DNA of 64,000 nt, from NCBI GenBank assembly GCA_028023455.1, contig JAQFVV010012423.1, forward strand, positions 5,622,269 through 5,686,268, in the 5' to 3' direction. Positions 1 through 12,509 of this stretch are shown one piece after another. The notes under the pieces were generated by a model. The model was given only the letters and a program-made list of their open reading frames with translations. It was not told the origin of the DNA and made no database searches. Position numbers and translations under genes: made by a program. Numbering within the stretch: position 1 is the stretch's first letter; every line of letters starts with the position of its first letter. The stretch is from Epiperipatus broadwayi (lineage: Eukaryota > Onychophora > Udeonychophora > Euonychophora > Peripatidae).

Positions 1-894
1 ATTTGGTACTACTGTAATTCCAAATGGAATTTATTACACTTATAAAGTCCCATAGGTGTAGCCAATAATAATAATTGTATTGTTCTTTCCATCATGAGAA
101 TTTGATGGAATGCAGCTTTGAAGTCGACTTTGGTGAAGCTTTTGCAATGAAACCAATATTTCACATACACTAGGAAACACTAGGAACTAAATAGGCACCT
201 TTATTAATAAATTTATTCAACCTAATATGGAAGTCTCCACAGTCTAAGATTTCCATATGGTTTCATAATAATAAGTCTAGAATGAATTTTCTACCAGTGT
301 TAGAATTTCATTTTGTACAATCTCATTGATAGTTTTTTTAATTTTCATTTTCAAAGCAAATGGAACTTTACATCATTAATGTCTACCAATCATGTTTTTC
401 ATTCTCTTAGTCTAAAAAACCCAATTGAACTCTTATGTTTATATAGATTCCTAAACAGCAAAATCAGTTCCAACCAAGTAACGAACTAAAATCATTGTTA
501 ATGAACAATGGGAAAAATTTGATCCTCAAATTCAGTTTGAACGGTACTGTTACTTCCCTATGCATATCAATTTTATTGCTCCTAACATCTGTCATGATAA
601 CATCCACTTTTGAAAGTTCTATTTCTTACAATAATTTCCACTGATTTTCAATCAATTTTATATATCAACAACATGCTTACACCAGTGTCCACCTCCCTTG
701 TTGATTTTTGATCACAGAAGTTCACATCAAGCAGTATGTGGTCATTGTTGGTGTCATTAAACTTCATGTTATAATTATTACTCACCCTTGCTCCCCCAAA
801 TTTGTATTCTCATGTTTACTTAATTTTGACATTGTGTTCTTTACTGCAACAGACATCTCTTTTCTCACAAATAATGCACATTTAATTTTTGTCT

Positions 895-1529
895 GTTTTT
901 ACTTAAATAGCCACTTTTACCATAACACTTGTATGTTACAATGTACTTTATTCTACTGAGGGCGGGTGTATTTATATTTGTTTTCTATATTGAGAGATTT
1001 TAGCAGTTACTATGTTAATGTAAATTCCGATGCATTGTTAAGCATGGTTTCTTGCACAAAGATTTCTATAGCATGTTCATAACTGAGGTCAGATTCATTC
1101 AACATTATTTTTCTGAAATTTGAATTCAATATGCTATATAAAAGTTGGTTTAAAAACATATTATTAATTTCAGGACCGAAAGCACAATCCTTCACCAAAT
1201 ATTTTGCTTTTATGTTTGCAGTTTTTACTTAAATGGCCAATTTTACCATAACATTAGTACATTACAATGTACTTTATCCTACTGTGATCTGGAGTATTTG
1301 TATTTGTTTTCTGTACTAAGAGATTTTATCCAGCTGTTGCAATAATGTAAACTCTGAAGCATTGTTAAGCATGGTTTCTTGCACAACCCATTTCTCTATA
1401 GCATGTTTATAGTTAAGATCACGTTCAAACAACTATATTTTTCTGACATTTGAATCCAATATGCTGTGTAGAAGTTGGTTTATAAACATTATTAATTTCA
1501 GGGCCGAAATCACAATCCTGCACCAAATT
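895..1529 (-). repeat. Tandem duplication within Gypsy-A gag
   Basis: Two direct copies of about 306-309 bases lie at 895-1200 and 1221-1529, with the same start (GTTTTTACTTAAATRGCCA) and the same end (CACAATCCTKCACCAAAT). Both encode the same gag/zinc-knuckle segment on the minus strand. The copies differ by many substitutions, so the duplication is old. Confidence 0.8.
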
Positions 1530-1613
1530 CCTACCAATGCTATATCATAATTTACATATTTTTCATAAAGTAATTGTTTTTTGTTTCTTAGCCTCAATCA
1601 TGTTACCTATTTT

Positions 1614-1770
1614 TTTACTAAGGCAATAAACCTAAAGCATGTGCATTTGAAAATGCAAAGGCAGGGACCTCTACAAGTCTTAACTACAAGCTTATGCATT
1701 GGAAGACCTGTAGAGGTCCCTACCTTTGCATTTTCAACTGCACATGCTTTAGGTTTATTGCCTTAGTAAA
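1614..1770. mobile_element. Hairpin MITE inserted in Gypsy-A gag
   Basis: Arms of about 68-70 bases at 1614-1682 and 1700-1770 are nearly perfect inverted complements, separated by a short loop. The ends read TA-CTAAGGCAATAAACC on the left and GGTTTATTGCCTTAG-TA on the right, so the target duplication is probably TA, as for Tc1/mariner-type elements. It is non-coding; the open frame across it is only read-through of the palindrome. Confidence 0.75.
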
Positions 1771-2160
1771 TATTACTTACCTAATCAATGTGCATTAAAT
1801 AAATTTATAGTTACTTATTTTGTTATTTTCAAAATGAAATATTAGTTTTTCAGTCAAATCATGTTATAGAAGTTCCTTAGGGATTTTAGGGACACAATTT
1901 ATTTTCTGGTTGTACAATGTCTTATCCTGCAAACCGTAAGAGTGAGACATTTTCAGTCATTCCTCATCTATTTTTTTTATGAGCATGCAGCATTCCATTT
2001 GTTCTACATAATTTTCCCATGGGGGTCATTCTTTATGTCAAATGCTTTTATATTATTATATAATGATTCTATTATTCTTACTTTGGAAGTACATGATACG
2101 CAATTGCTATTACTCTTGCAAAAGAATGCTATTGGTGGCACAGATTATTGAATTGTTGAT

Positions 2161-4141
2161 TTTGTCCATTCTGCTATGTCCTGAGGATATTAAATAGATA
2201 ACAGTCAACAAGTTTAATAACAAAATTTATTTAACAATAATAAATATGAATAAATAAGAAATGAATACTTTGGAATTCCATAACTAATAAATTTAGTCTA
2301 TTATTATTCTCTAGTTGTGTAATTAGCTTCTCACACACACAGGATAATATTATAAACAACATTATATGCTTTAATTACAATGCGTTTTACACACGTGCTT
2401 GTTACTGTTATATATATGTACATGTTTTTCAGAACAATTACACTTCTGGAAATTCAATATTTTATTTTAGTCAAAAATTTGTTATTAAAAGTAGACAGGT
2501 CATATTCTTTCCAAGTTTTCTTTGTGCTTACTTAACACACACACTCTTCATGCACTAATTTGCCATTTCTCTGCTAGTCCTAATTTCAGACTTGTTTTTT
2601 TTATTTTATGAGTCCATTATTTTGCATATAAAGAGCTAATTTATATAATAGTCTGTTTATTATACTTGCAAATTAATATTAACATATATGTAGATTTTTT
2701 TCTAGAATATATTAAAATAATTAATTCAAAAACAATATGAATATATTTACATAATTATGAATTCCATTTTATTTACAATCTATATAATATACACACAGAT
2801 TCCAATTCTCTTACTATATCAAGTAAAATGTATATATTTCACATTTAAAAATCAAAATTTAACATATTACTTTTAGAAAATATGTTGATGAGTTTTGCTG
2901 ATTTTTTTTTTTTTTTTATGGTTCTCAAGTAAACCTCTTTTTTAAGCATTTTACTTTATTACTATATAAGAAATGGGCTTTACTGATTATTATGCAGTCG
3001 TGAATATGTATTTCACTTAAGCCATATTAGAGCCCATAAACTAAATAATTCCTGTGGCTTATTATAAATCTTAATGTTTTTAACATGCATTTTAAATCTG
3101 CATAATATTACTTCCACCAATATTTATGGAACTAGTAAAAAAAATAATGTTTGTTTTGGAAAATTGCCTTATATCTCAATAACCATATAAATCTTAGAAG
3201 TGATTTTTTTTTCATTTATTATATATGCATAAAACCTATGAAAAAATTAATCATGAAATTTCATAACGGGAATTTTAAAAAATGATCAATTAAGCATCTT
3301 TTTTTTCATTTTGGGATATATTAGATACACTATTTATGGTGTATATATATATAAAGACATATAATATTTTTAAAATTATTACATTTTATTAACAATAGTA
3401 ATATGTGAATATTAAATATATATAAATAGTTGCACAGATTATAAAATTACTGTTAAATGATATAATGTAATATATGCAGAGGATCTATTAAAAAAGCAAT
3501 TAACTTCAGCATAAATGAATTCATTAAAAATTCATCAAGTACAGATTCGATTTTTTAGATATATTAAAATTCATAATTTTAAAATAGTAATAGTAATAAA
3601 CACAATAATGTATAAAATCATTATTTTAATGAGTTTACCTTTCTAAAAGTATATAATATTCATTAATGAAGAGTACAAGTTATCTTAATTATTCTTAGAG
3701 TGAATAAAACAGTAACAATGTTTATTACTATGTAATATTTTCCAAGCTTTAATAAATAAATGCTTATTGTTATTTAGATTTTGTTTTTGAATAAATTAAT
3801 ATTAAACAGAAATTTTTCATTTAATTTAATAACTGTAATTTCTTGGAAAATGTTTATGTAATTAACAATAATAAAGTAGAGAAATAAAACAGAGGTTAAG
3901 TAATGTACAATTTATTATTAAATAAAAAATGTATTTTATATAAACAAGAGAAAAATTATTATTTTATATACAACAGTCAGCAAAACCTATAATTTCAATA
4001 ACCTATGGTTCACTAAATTAATATTACATGAAAAAATTAGAAATTTATATACTAATAAAAATTCTTAAAATCCATGCCTATATTGTTTGTTCATTTATAG
4101 CAGCCATTTTCTAAATCTTGCAAACTAATTAAATCATGTTC
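2161..4141. other. AT-rich DNA with no recognised gene
   Basis: Very AT-rich sequence with A/T homopolymers and short AT repeats. The start (2161-2500) could hold an LTR of Gypsy-A, but no matching LTR partner lies in the window to confirm this. Nothing else was recognised. Confidence 0.6.
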
Positions 4142-4311
4142 TTAAGTTCCTAGAGAAAGCATTGCATGTATTACAATATTTCTCTGATAGGCTTTAACAT
4201 TTTTAAATTCATTTAGAATAGTCTCAAAGCACAAAATTAATGGTGATAATTCTGCAAAGGATGCCATTAAATGCTTCTTTTGAATGAGAGAACAAAAGAG
4301 CTTGATTTCAT
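4142..4311 (-). CDS. Possible terminal exon of an unidentified host gene
   Basis: On the minus strand a strong splice acceptor (pyrimidine/AT tract ending TTTATTTATTTCAG) is followed at 4311 by an open frame of about 56 codons ending in a stop at 4142. The product is a mixture of hydrophobic and charged residues (for example EIKLFCSLIQKK and FETILNEFKNVKAYQ) that looks helical and is less AT-biased than the surroundings. I recognise no domain. The frame is also open upstream of the acceptor. No AATAAA signal is obvious just downstream. It could be a chance open frame. Confidence 0.3.
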
Positions 4312-5019
4312 CTGAAATAAATAAAAATCCTATGCTGAAGTATTCTGGATATTCAGTAAGAAATCTTCCTTTCATGAAATTATCAAGATGTGCCCAGGGG
4401 ATGCTAAGACTGCTTGTGATTTTGAAAGAGAGAAATTATTTTAAAGATAAATTGATTGATTTGACAAAAGTTAAACATATATTCATAGTAAATCATAAAA
4501 GGTCTTAAATTTTTTCGTAGAGGATAAACATAAGAAGAATGATTCTTTAAGCAACTATATAGTGATTCAAAAAAATGCCTCTTTTACAAAGGTTTTAGCA
4601 GAGAATTTACCGAAATGATAATATCAAGCCAATTACTTTCTTGTAAAGGAAAGTTGTATTAATTCAAAATAGAATATGAACTCCTAAAACCAAAGCACTT
4701 CACGACTTCTTTTAGACTTAATAAAAGTGTTAACATTGCACTTTGGTCTTACTTACTTTTATAAAGACATTTAACTGATCTGAGTCATGAGTAAATTAGG
4801 GCATGCTACTTTCACAATGCAAGTCTATTCAAATAAAGAAAAGTACCTAATCTAAAATACAACTCCTATATGTATTGATTCCAGCAATACAAAACAAATA
4901 AAGCTCAAAGCTAATGTTTCACAGTGTAGATCAGAATTATCAATTCTCTTTACAAGTGGTGAAAAAGAAAAATATTTTGTGATATTCTAAAGATATTCTA
5001 CAAATAGCAAGAAATTGTG

Positions 5020-5800
5020 ACAGATGATCTCACAAGCATTAAGATAAAAACAACAATGACTAAAGTTAATATTAACAAAATATGAGATGCAATATGTTCT
5101 GTCAGGTGATTAAATATGAGATTGATAGTTGAAGAATTGCAAAATTAATTGAGAAATTGTTAGGCTAATTTTAAATAAAGAATTGGGCATGAGAAAGATT
5201 TCTGTGAAGTTTGTGCCTCGGATGATGAAGATAAACACTATTGGTTTGATGTCACAATCGATCTTTCTTCAAATACACATTCTGAGAGTAATTACGGGTG
5301 ATGAAACTTGGTGTTTCCAGTATGACCCAGTAACATAATGTCAAAGTATGCAATGGAAATCTCAGGCTCACTGTGCTCTAAAAAGACACATATGTCATAT
5401 TCACAGTTTAAGACCATGCTAGTGTGTGTGTTTTTTTTTTTGATCACAAGGAAAATGTTATTTAAAAATACTTTAGAGATTTCAAGATTTTATTCTAAGA
5501 AAACAACCTGAACTGTGGCCTGAAAATGGATCATTCATCATAACAATGCGCCAATCCATAGTGTGCTCATTGTGAGAAACTTTTCAGCCAAAAAAATCAA
5601 TTACACAACTAGACTATCCTGCCTATTGTCCTGACTTAACTCCCTGTGATTTTTGGTTATTTCCAAAATTAAAAAATATGCTGAAAAGAGAAATATTTTC
5701 TCTAGAACTGATATCCAACAGAATGTGAGACATCTCCTCAGCTGTATTCCTGAAATGAGTACCAGGAATGGGGAACACTGTTTTAATCAGTGACACTTCA
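5020..5800 (+). pseudogene. Dead mariner transposase (mariner-1)
   Basis: Translations in several frames give the mariner order: an HTH-like segment (LIVEELQN) near 5120, ELGMRKISVKFVPR near 5180-5220, VITGDETWCFQYDP with the first catalytic Asp near 5290-5330, MQWKS, then HHNNAP near 5540, and CPDLTPCDFWLFPKLK with the third Asp near 5630-5680. The family expects an Asp in the second site (HDN); here it is Asn. There are in-frame stops (for example just after the DPVT motif) and frameshifts. No terminal inverted repeats were identified. A non-functional relic. Confidence 0.85.
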
Positions 5801-5839
5801 ATGTGTATATTTTATAAAGATGCATTCCTGAAATTAAAT

Positions 5840-8180
5840 TTTACATCTCATATTTCTCTGAATTATAGATGAGAAGATATAAATATCAGTAATAGTATAG
5901 GTCTTGAGAGTATGTTTTTCAAATGATATTATACATGTTATCCATAGTTCATGCTATGGCTGGAAACTATAGTGATTTTGAATTTTTTAAAAGAAATTAT
6001 TGCTGTAAACCAGAACATTATGAGAGAAAAGATAATTGTAAGTTATAATAGCATAATACTTTTCCCAACAGTAAAGAAATCTGCATTACATTAGAACTAT
6101 TTTCTTTTATTTTTACAGTCAATGCACCAAAATTCATCTGGAGAAGCAAGTAAATATCTATTCACAGACTACCATTGGATAGTTAGCTGAGTTGGCTATG
6201 GATTTTCTATTTATTAAAAAAAATCCTAAGTATATTTTTAAAACAATTTCAAAGATTTATCTGGCCAGATTTGGTGAGCTGATATACTAATTGCTGTATT
6301 TTGAGACCTATATATAATAAATTAAGAAATATAAAACTGATATAAGAACTACTCAAACTGAGTGTGTTAGAATCCCCGGTGAATAAAAGATTATGTTTAC
6401 ATATTTACCAATAAAATTCAAGCTTCAATGATTGCATATTAGCTTCATTTGAAGAGAAACAGTCTTCATATTGGCAATATGGATTTTTTTTAAATACTAT
6501 ATACCCTTGTCAGTTTTATAAATACATTGTTAATTGATGAATTCTTCAAATATATACATAAAGTTGTAGAAGGTTTTACATCAATAATATGAATATATAT
6601 CATTCTGCTCTATTTTCAAGGATTTTTTTTTTTTTTTACAGAAAAGAGGAAGTTACGCTCTTATGAATCAATATGCTTATACATACTGGATAAAAACTAT
6701 ACATGGCATCTTCATACAAAACATTATCTGACAGATATGAGCATCTATAAAAAAGGTAGACATTAGATAATTATATCACTGCATTATATACATTTTTATT
6801 CAGGAACTTAGCTTCTTCACTGATTGGCATATGATCATTTAAAATAGCTATGAATATGACTACCAGTTAGTTGAAAGCATGCTCGGCTCAACAGACTGGC
6901 TGTGAATATGATGTGAAAGCATTGAAAGTATACTCAGTAAGATAACTATTATTAAATTTTATATTTAAACTCTGTATGAATATTTTTTCACATTAATATA
7001 TTATTAAAGTATTAAACAAGCTTTTTTTTAGTATACATGTTGCATGTATTTATTTTTTGAATTAAAATAGGTAACTAAAAATATTAAACTATATTATTTA
7101 CATTATCACTTTATTAGATACTTTTTGTCATAGCCTATCATTTAATTGTATATATCGTTTACAGAATAAAAGTTTATTTCCGTAAAAGAAAAAATAGCAC
7201 ACCTATATAAACTCATGTTATTAAAATCAAGCTTATAATTATTATATATTTATTTATCATTTGTTAAATAGGAAGAAATAGTATTAAACTAGGTTATACA
7301 CACACATTAATCTAATTTCTACATGAATAAATTTTAAGCAACAATAAATATAATTAACTTATAAATAATTACTAAATGCATCTTAATTACAGAAACAAAA
7401 GAATTGTTGAACTTACAATAATAAATATAAACAATTATAGTGCAATTAAAAGCATCTTTAGGTCAGATGTAAAAATATACAACCATTAATAAAATCTCAT
7501 GTTTTTACAAAATAAATAGTAACACAAAAATGTAAAGCAATATCTTTGATGATAGTGATAAACCAGAGAATTCATTAAATGTAATATCTATTATAAAGAA
7601 TATTGGAAACATCAATAAACATTTCAAGTAATTATAAATTTGAAATATACATGAATAACCAAAAACAACTATTGGCATAATAATAATTACATACATAGTC
7701 TTCTCTAAAAATAACATACCCTCACTCCATTCTGCTAAACTTCCTTCATGAAGTTTGATATACAGAGATTACTAGACATTTATGTACCAAAGATATTGCA
7801 ATATCAGGAAAATATTAATGACCAAATTTCATTCAGGATTCAGAACCAATAGAATCAAAGCATCAATATGCCAAATTTTTTAGTTACTTGATATTTTAAT
7901 TAATTATTTGAAGATCAATCACATTATTTATATAATAAGTATAAATAAATATTTACATCAGTAACTAACAAGGCTTAAAAATAATTACCAGATATAAATA
8001 TAGCTGTAATGAATTAATGATTAAAGTAAAATCATACATTATCATTAGCTGACACGAGTAAAAGTTATAAATATATTTAATAACTTACCTGATCAAGCTT
8101 AACGGTAATACAGGGATCAATAATATGAAGCAATTTAAAATGTTGGAGATTAATATTAAATATCAATCTACATTAATTTG
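5840..8180. other. AT-rich DNA with no recognised gene
   Basis: A short segment at 6119-6152 is bounded by a pyrimidine-rich acceptor-like site and a GTAAAT donor-like site, but at about 31 bases it is too short to call. A hydrophobic open frame near 7505-7717 on the minus strand has no recognisable homology. Nothing else was seen. Confidence 0.5.
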
Positions 8181-8199
8181 AGAGACTGCTCATATTAAC

Positions 8200-8385
8200 T
8201 CATGTAAATAACCATAATGTAAAAAATATTTTATATTTTTAGAAAAGAAACAGAGAAAAATCTATGATTAGTACAAATAGAAAAGAGATAGTTGATTGAA
8301 TTAGTGATGCATAGAAATTGAAGATACTATTCCATAAGAATGTAATAAAGAAAAGGATACATTTAATTCTATTTTTATTTATTTA
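8200..8385. repeat. Copy 1 of a dispersed AT-rich repeat
   Basis: Shares ordered blocks with 13225-13500: a CATGTRRRTRACCATAATRTA block and a CTATTCCATAARA block followed by CAATAAA/TAATAAA and a TTAATTCTA block. The order and spacing suggest an interspersed repeat of unknown class. It has no coding capacity. Confidence 0.45.
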
Positions 8386-9870
8386 AAAAAAAAAAGTCAA
8401 ACAATATACTACTCAACTTAAACATTCGATTCAATAAAAGAACATGCTTATAATAGCTGAAAAAAATTAAGAGGGATTTGAACTTGACTTTCAAGCTCCT
8501 TTTGTATCATAAAAATTTTAGACTTCATCTGATTAAATGTGAAATTAAGAGATTTTATTAGAACTGTATTATTCATAAATTTTATCTCAGCATCCAATTA
8601 TGCAATTAAGTACCAACAATCGCAAAACATACTTCATTTAAAGCCTAGCTAATTATTAATAATCAGGTATTTAATGATTAAAATTGAAATATCTACTAAT
8701 AACAAAAAAGTATATATTTAGGTCATCTATTAATTTCATGACAAATAAAATCTACATAACTAGTTTGTACAGCTTAAAAATATCAAACTTATATACTGGA
8801 TTTCAATTGGATAAAATATCAAAAAAAGTATGTATATTATTATTATTCATTTCCATGAAAGAAATGGTCTTCAAGATTTGAAAAAAGAGTCATCAATATT
8901 ATGCCATTTTTATGAAAGATTTAAAAAGATTTTAAAGATGATTTTAAGTAATTAGGTATTAATGAAAAATTAACATGATATCACAGTCTTAAAAATAATT
9001 AAATCATTACAAATAATGCTGGTAATCAATATTTTGATTATTAATAGAAATATATGAAAATAAAAAGGAATATTTTTTTTAATCCTTTCACAAAATGTTT
9101 ATTGGGAGAAGTGTTAAGGGAAAGGTCTAGAAACTGCCCCAAAAAATTATAAAATAGATGAGTTGACCTATTAGTCAGTAAAATGATTTGGCCGATCTCA
9201 GACATAAAAAGATCTGTAATTTTTCAATTGTATCTTAATATGTAACCATCATAGACATCATACATGTTATTATTTTTATTATCTTTTCAGCTAAGAATTC
9301 AAAACTTGTGAAATATCATTCAGTATATTATAAATTAAAATATCTCAAAATTTTCAAATTTAAGTATGACTGACATTTTTAATTATTTTAATAAAAATCA
9401 ATATGTATTTGCCATGTTAGATTTATCAGAACCAGTTAAACCTTCAAATTATGCATGAAAGTGATAGTTACTACTAATAAACTTATATTTTTGTATATAT
9501 ATATATATTTAGAGTAATCATCTGTCCAAGCATCCAAATTAAAACTTAATGCAATATTTATATATGACATTTAAAGAAATTGACATTCTGAACTTGTTAG
9601 TTAGTATTTCATGTTGTAAGTTTTCCATTTGTATATGATGTGCTCTAGTAAAAAAGCGAGTGATTCATTCTCCAAACTGTCTACATTGTCATCTCTGAAT
9701 TAATACAATGAAAAATCATAATTTGTTCTCTCTCCAAGCTGCCTACAGCATTATATGAAACAATGCATGTATTACAGTGATATAGTTTAGCTATTCGGCA
9801 CAAAAAATAGTAATGTCTTAGGATGTATGAACCATGAGTCAAAATTTAAATGTAACAGTGCATTTCATAT
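8386..9870. other. AT-rich DNA with no recognised gene
   Basis: A 65-codon open frame on the plus strand at 8684-8881 is composed almost wholly of AT-type codons and shows no domain. Nothing else was recognised. Confidence 0.5.
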
Positions 9871-9879
9871 CTTTATAGA

Positions 9880-10745
9880 AAACTCACAATGGAATAGAGC
9901 ACTAAAATTAAAATTTGTTATAAATTGGAGAAAATTGCTATTGAAATATTTGAAATGATTTTAACTATATATAGTAGTAAAGCCATAAATCATAAAAATG
10001 TTTTTAACTGGTTTGCACAATTCTATAATGGCAAAACCAGCAATGAAGATAGTCCATAGTCAGGTAATTGAAAACAACCAAAAGCATGGAAAACATTCAA
10101 AAAGTTGCCAAAATTCTTCAAGCTGATTGCTGTGTATTTGTTACACTTATTGAGAAACTCATTGGCATACTAAAAAGTATTATCCTTTAAACAAAAGATT
10201 TGAAAAAGTGGAAGATGTGTGCACTATGCAAACAACCATAATTATGGATCTGGAATTTTGTCAAACATTATAATTATTGATGAGACATAGTGTTTTCATT
10301 GTGAGTGATCAACCAGTCAGAATAAAGAAAAATCAAAAAATATGTGAATGCAAAGAAGCCAAATCAAAACATTGCTCTCTGTTTTTTTTATTTCTAAAAG
10401 CATTTTTTTACCATAACATATTCTTGAAGATCATATTTTAGATATTAATTACTATTTGAATTTTAAATAATTTTTTCACCAAAATTTTGTACAAGCAATA
10501 TGCATACCACATGCAAAGCTCTTGGTCACTATTACATAATAATGCATTAGCCTACAATGCAAAGATTGCAATAAATTTTTTGACCAAAAAAAAAAGTATT
10601 CTTGTGCATGAATATCTGCCTTATTCTACTGATTTAGCTTCAGCTGACTTATTAATTTCCAGAAATTTGCTTCAAAGTTTTGGCAGACAATTCTGTGGAG
10701 GATTTCAAGAACAGTTTCAAACAGTTTACAACTCTTTCTAGTGGT
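9880..10745 (+). pseudogene. Dead mariner transposase (mariner-2)
   Basis: The N-terminal HTH region reads KIAIEIFEMIL then NWFAQFYNGKTSNEDSP (about 9925-10060), matching the mariner KTATETFEML/FEWFKRFKEGR/EDDPRSGRP block. DET at about 10280 is the first catalytic motif. A 3' open frame at 10487-10741 contains SSWSLLHNNAL and YSTDLASADLL. As in mariner-1, the second catalytic site reads HNN rather than HDN. Stops occur after the DET and EDSP blocks. It covers nearly the whole transposase length but is clearly inactive. Confidence 0.85.
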
Positions 10746-12101
10746 GTACTGAGAATCAAAGAAAAACCTATTTTGAATAATCAATAATAAAAACAAAACA
10801 TAAATAATCACTTATGTTTATTTCATATTAATCATCTTCATACAAGGATAAACAATTTGAAAAAGCGTATAAATATATTTATAGATGATTTAAAATGAAA
10901 TATAGTGCTTCAAACATTAAAATTACAGCAATTAAGTGTACACAGGATACTGATTCTTAAATGATAGTGATTGATGAGTTGATGATGTGATATGTTTTTT
11001 TTTTTATTCTTGTACTTTTTATTCCTTCATTCTCCACAGATTATAACACCATTAGTAGGGCAACATATGTATAGTCTTTTTGATCAAATAATCATATATA
11101 AAGATATTTAAAAAAATACACTTACATTTGTTTTATTAATGCATATTCTATAAAATGTTAAATGCAATGTTATCTTTTATTCCCTCATAATAGCAGCAAC
11201 TTTTTTGTTAATTTTTATGCAGTAAAAATAATAAGAAATTTGGCAATAAAATCTGCAACTAATAATTCAAATAACCAAAATATAGGGCTGTCAAACAAAA
11301 CATTCTTACAACTTTCCTTATGAGTGTTACTAGAAAATGCATACTCTGAAAATGGTATGGGATTTACTAATAAAGTATGCACAAAGAATTCTACAAATAA
11401 ACTATTTCATTTATACAAATTGCCAGTAAGTTCAAGTCTGTATGATGAATACTTAAAACTAATATGTAATTTTAAAAAATTGTAATACCCCTAGATTAAG
11501 TATATACATTACACTTGTATTTTAATAATAATACTTAAATATATAGAAAATAACATTGGCTAAGAACAACATTACATTTTAAATAAAATAAAAACAAGAG
11601 TAGCAGTTCTAATTTATAAAAACATGCTTTCATACACAAAATAAACTCACATGTCCTTATTTTGCATTATACAGAAAAAAATATATCTCAGCAGAGTTAT
11701 AATGTAACTAAGCACATGATTAAATGCAAAAATAATTTGAAAATTTACTATTCGATGGATACAATGTTTTATTATGTTTAATCATTATATTTTATTGAAA
11801 TTAAATTACTCACTACATATAATGATTGATCATGCCAATTTATAATATGAAGTTAACAAATTAGTGTCTAAATAATTTAAATGAATAGTTTGGCTTGAAA
11901 TTTCTTAATTATCTCATCTTTTAGTTTTGGGATTAAAATCAAAAATGCAAATATATCTGAAAGTAACTAATTTTCCTGCAATATTAGACATGATAGAATT
12001 ATATAGCATAAGAGACAGAAGATTTTCAATTAATATTATTAAATATCTTATAATAAATAAAAGTCATCCATAAAAATTGGATTAATCAAAACATGACAAT
12101 C

Positions 12102-12502
12102 TTAGTTGTATTTATATATTAGACTATTTCCATCATCTAATATTAAGTATTGAATATCTTTAGAAAAATATAATCCCATAAGTCAACTTAGTGTGATTAT
12201 ACATAATATATGGAAACTACTAATCAACTTTGCTCTTAGAAAAAACTGGAAAAATCAGGAAGAACCTCATAGATAAGTATATGAAATTTCTAGAGTCTGT
12301 TTGACTGTCACTGATTAGGTCAGCAATACCTGAAGAAGAGAGGAGAACAATACCTCTCAAAATTTTATGCATACACTAACTTATGTGCTATTACTAACAG
12401 TTGAATGTAATTTGAAAATTTAAATAAAGTTAAAATTTATCTAAAGACATTAAATACTTAATATTAGATGATGGAAATAGTCCATTATATAAATACAACT
12501 AA
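12102..12502. mobile_element. 401-bp inverted-repeat element with a hammerhead-like core
   Basis: The left arm (12102-12151) and right arm (12453-12502) are near-identical inverted complements of about 50 bases, beginning TTAGTTGTATTTATATA and ending with its complement. There is no coding sequence. The middle contains a CTGAAGA box and a 6-bp GAGAGG/CCTCTC stem (see separate entry). No clear target duplication was found. The layout suggests a non-autonomous element, perhaps derived from a Penelope-like or other ribozyme-bearing retroelement; this is inference. Confidence 0.55.
12330..12366 (+). ncRNA. Hammerhead-ribozyme-like motif (degenerate)
   Basis: CTGAAGA at 12330-12336 fits the conserved CUGANGA core. 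GAGAGG (12338-12343) pairs perfectly with CCTCTC (12353-12358) as stem II around a 9-base loop. The next bases are AAAA, where the hammerhead needs GAAA, so the essential G is changed. Hammerhead motifs are known in Penelope-like elements and retrozymes. Probably inactive. Confidence 0.4.
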
Positions 12503-12509
12503 AATACCA

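Larger units (their letters stand above)
1..2100 (-). pseudogene. Decayed Ty3/Gypsy gag-pol fragment (Gypsy-A), running off the left edge
   Basis: Read on the minus strand from about 2.1 kb down to 1. Gag comes first: a PWENYVEQ-type N-terminal segment near 2000-2050, then central gag helices near 1010-1500 with the ETMLNNASEF motif, then a damaged zinc knuckle near 865-935 that begins CY and has lost its second Cys. Next is a retroviral-type protease with a VDTG motif near 660-700. The RT follows, with FTKVDFKAAFHQI (motif A, catalytic Asp) near 91-140 and a TPMGLYKCNKFHLE block near 10-50. This order is the normal Gypsy order. Stops and frameshifts occur throughout, and no LTR was recognised. 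A hairpin MITE at 1614-1770 splits gag. RNase H and integrase, if present, lie outside the window. Family assignment is firm; exact ends are not. Confidence 0.75.

Noticed and set aside
1581-1766. 61-codon plus-strand open frame
   Set aside because: It crosses the hairpin MITE and has no domain.
6119-6152. Micro-exon-like segment with good acceptor and donor
   Set aside because: Only about 31 bases and no flanking exons seen; splice-like motifs are common by chance in AT-rich DNA.
6640-6710. Acceptor-like T-tract followed by a short open frame
   Set aside because: No donor that preserves a frame and no recognisable product.
7505-7717. Hydrophobic 70-codon minus-strand frame resembling a membrane protein
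   Set aside because: Low-complexity AT-rich codons give hydrophobic residues by chance. A possible upstream exon-like segment (LHEGSLAEWSE, near 7720-7760) has an in-frame stop after its only acceptor-like site.
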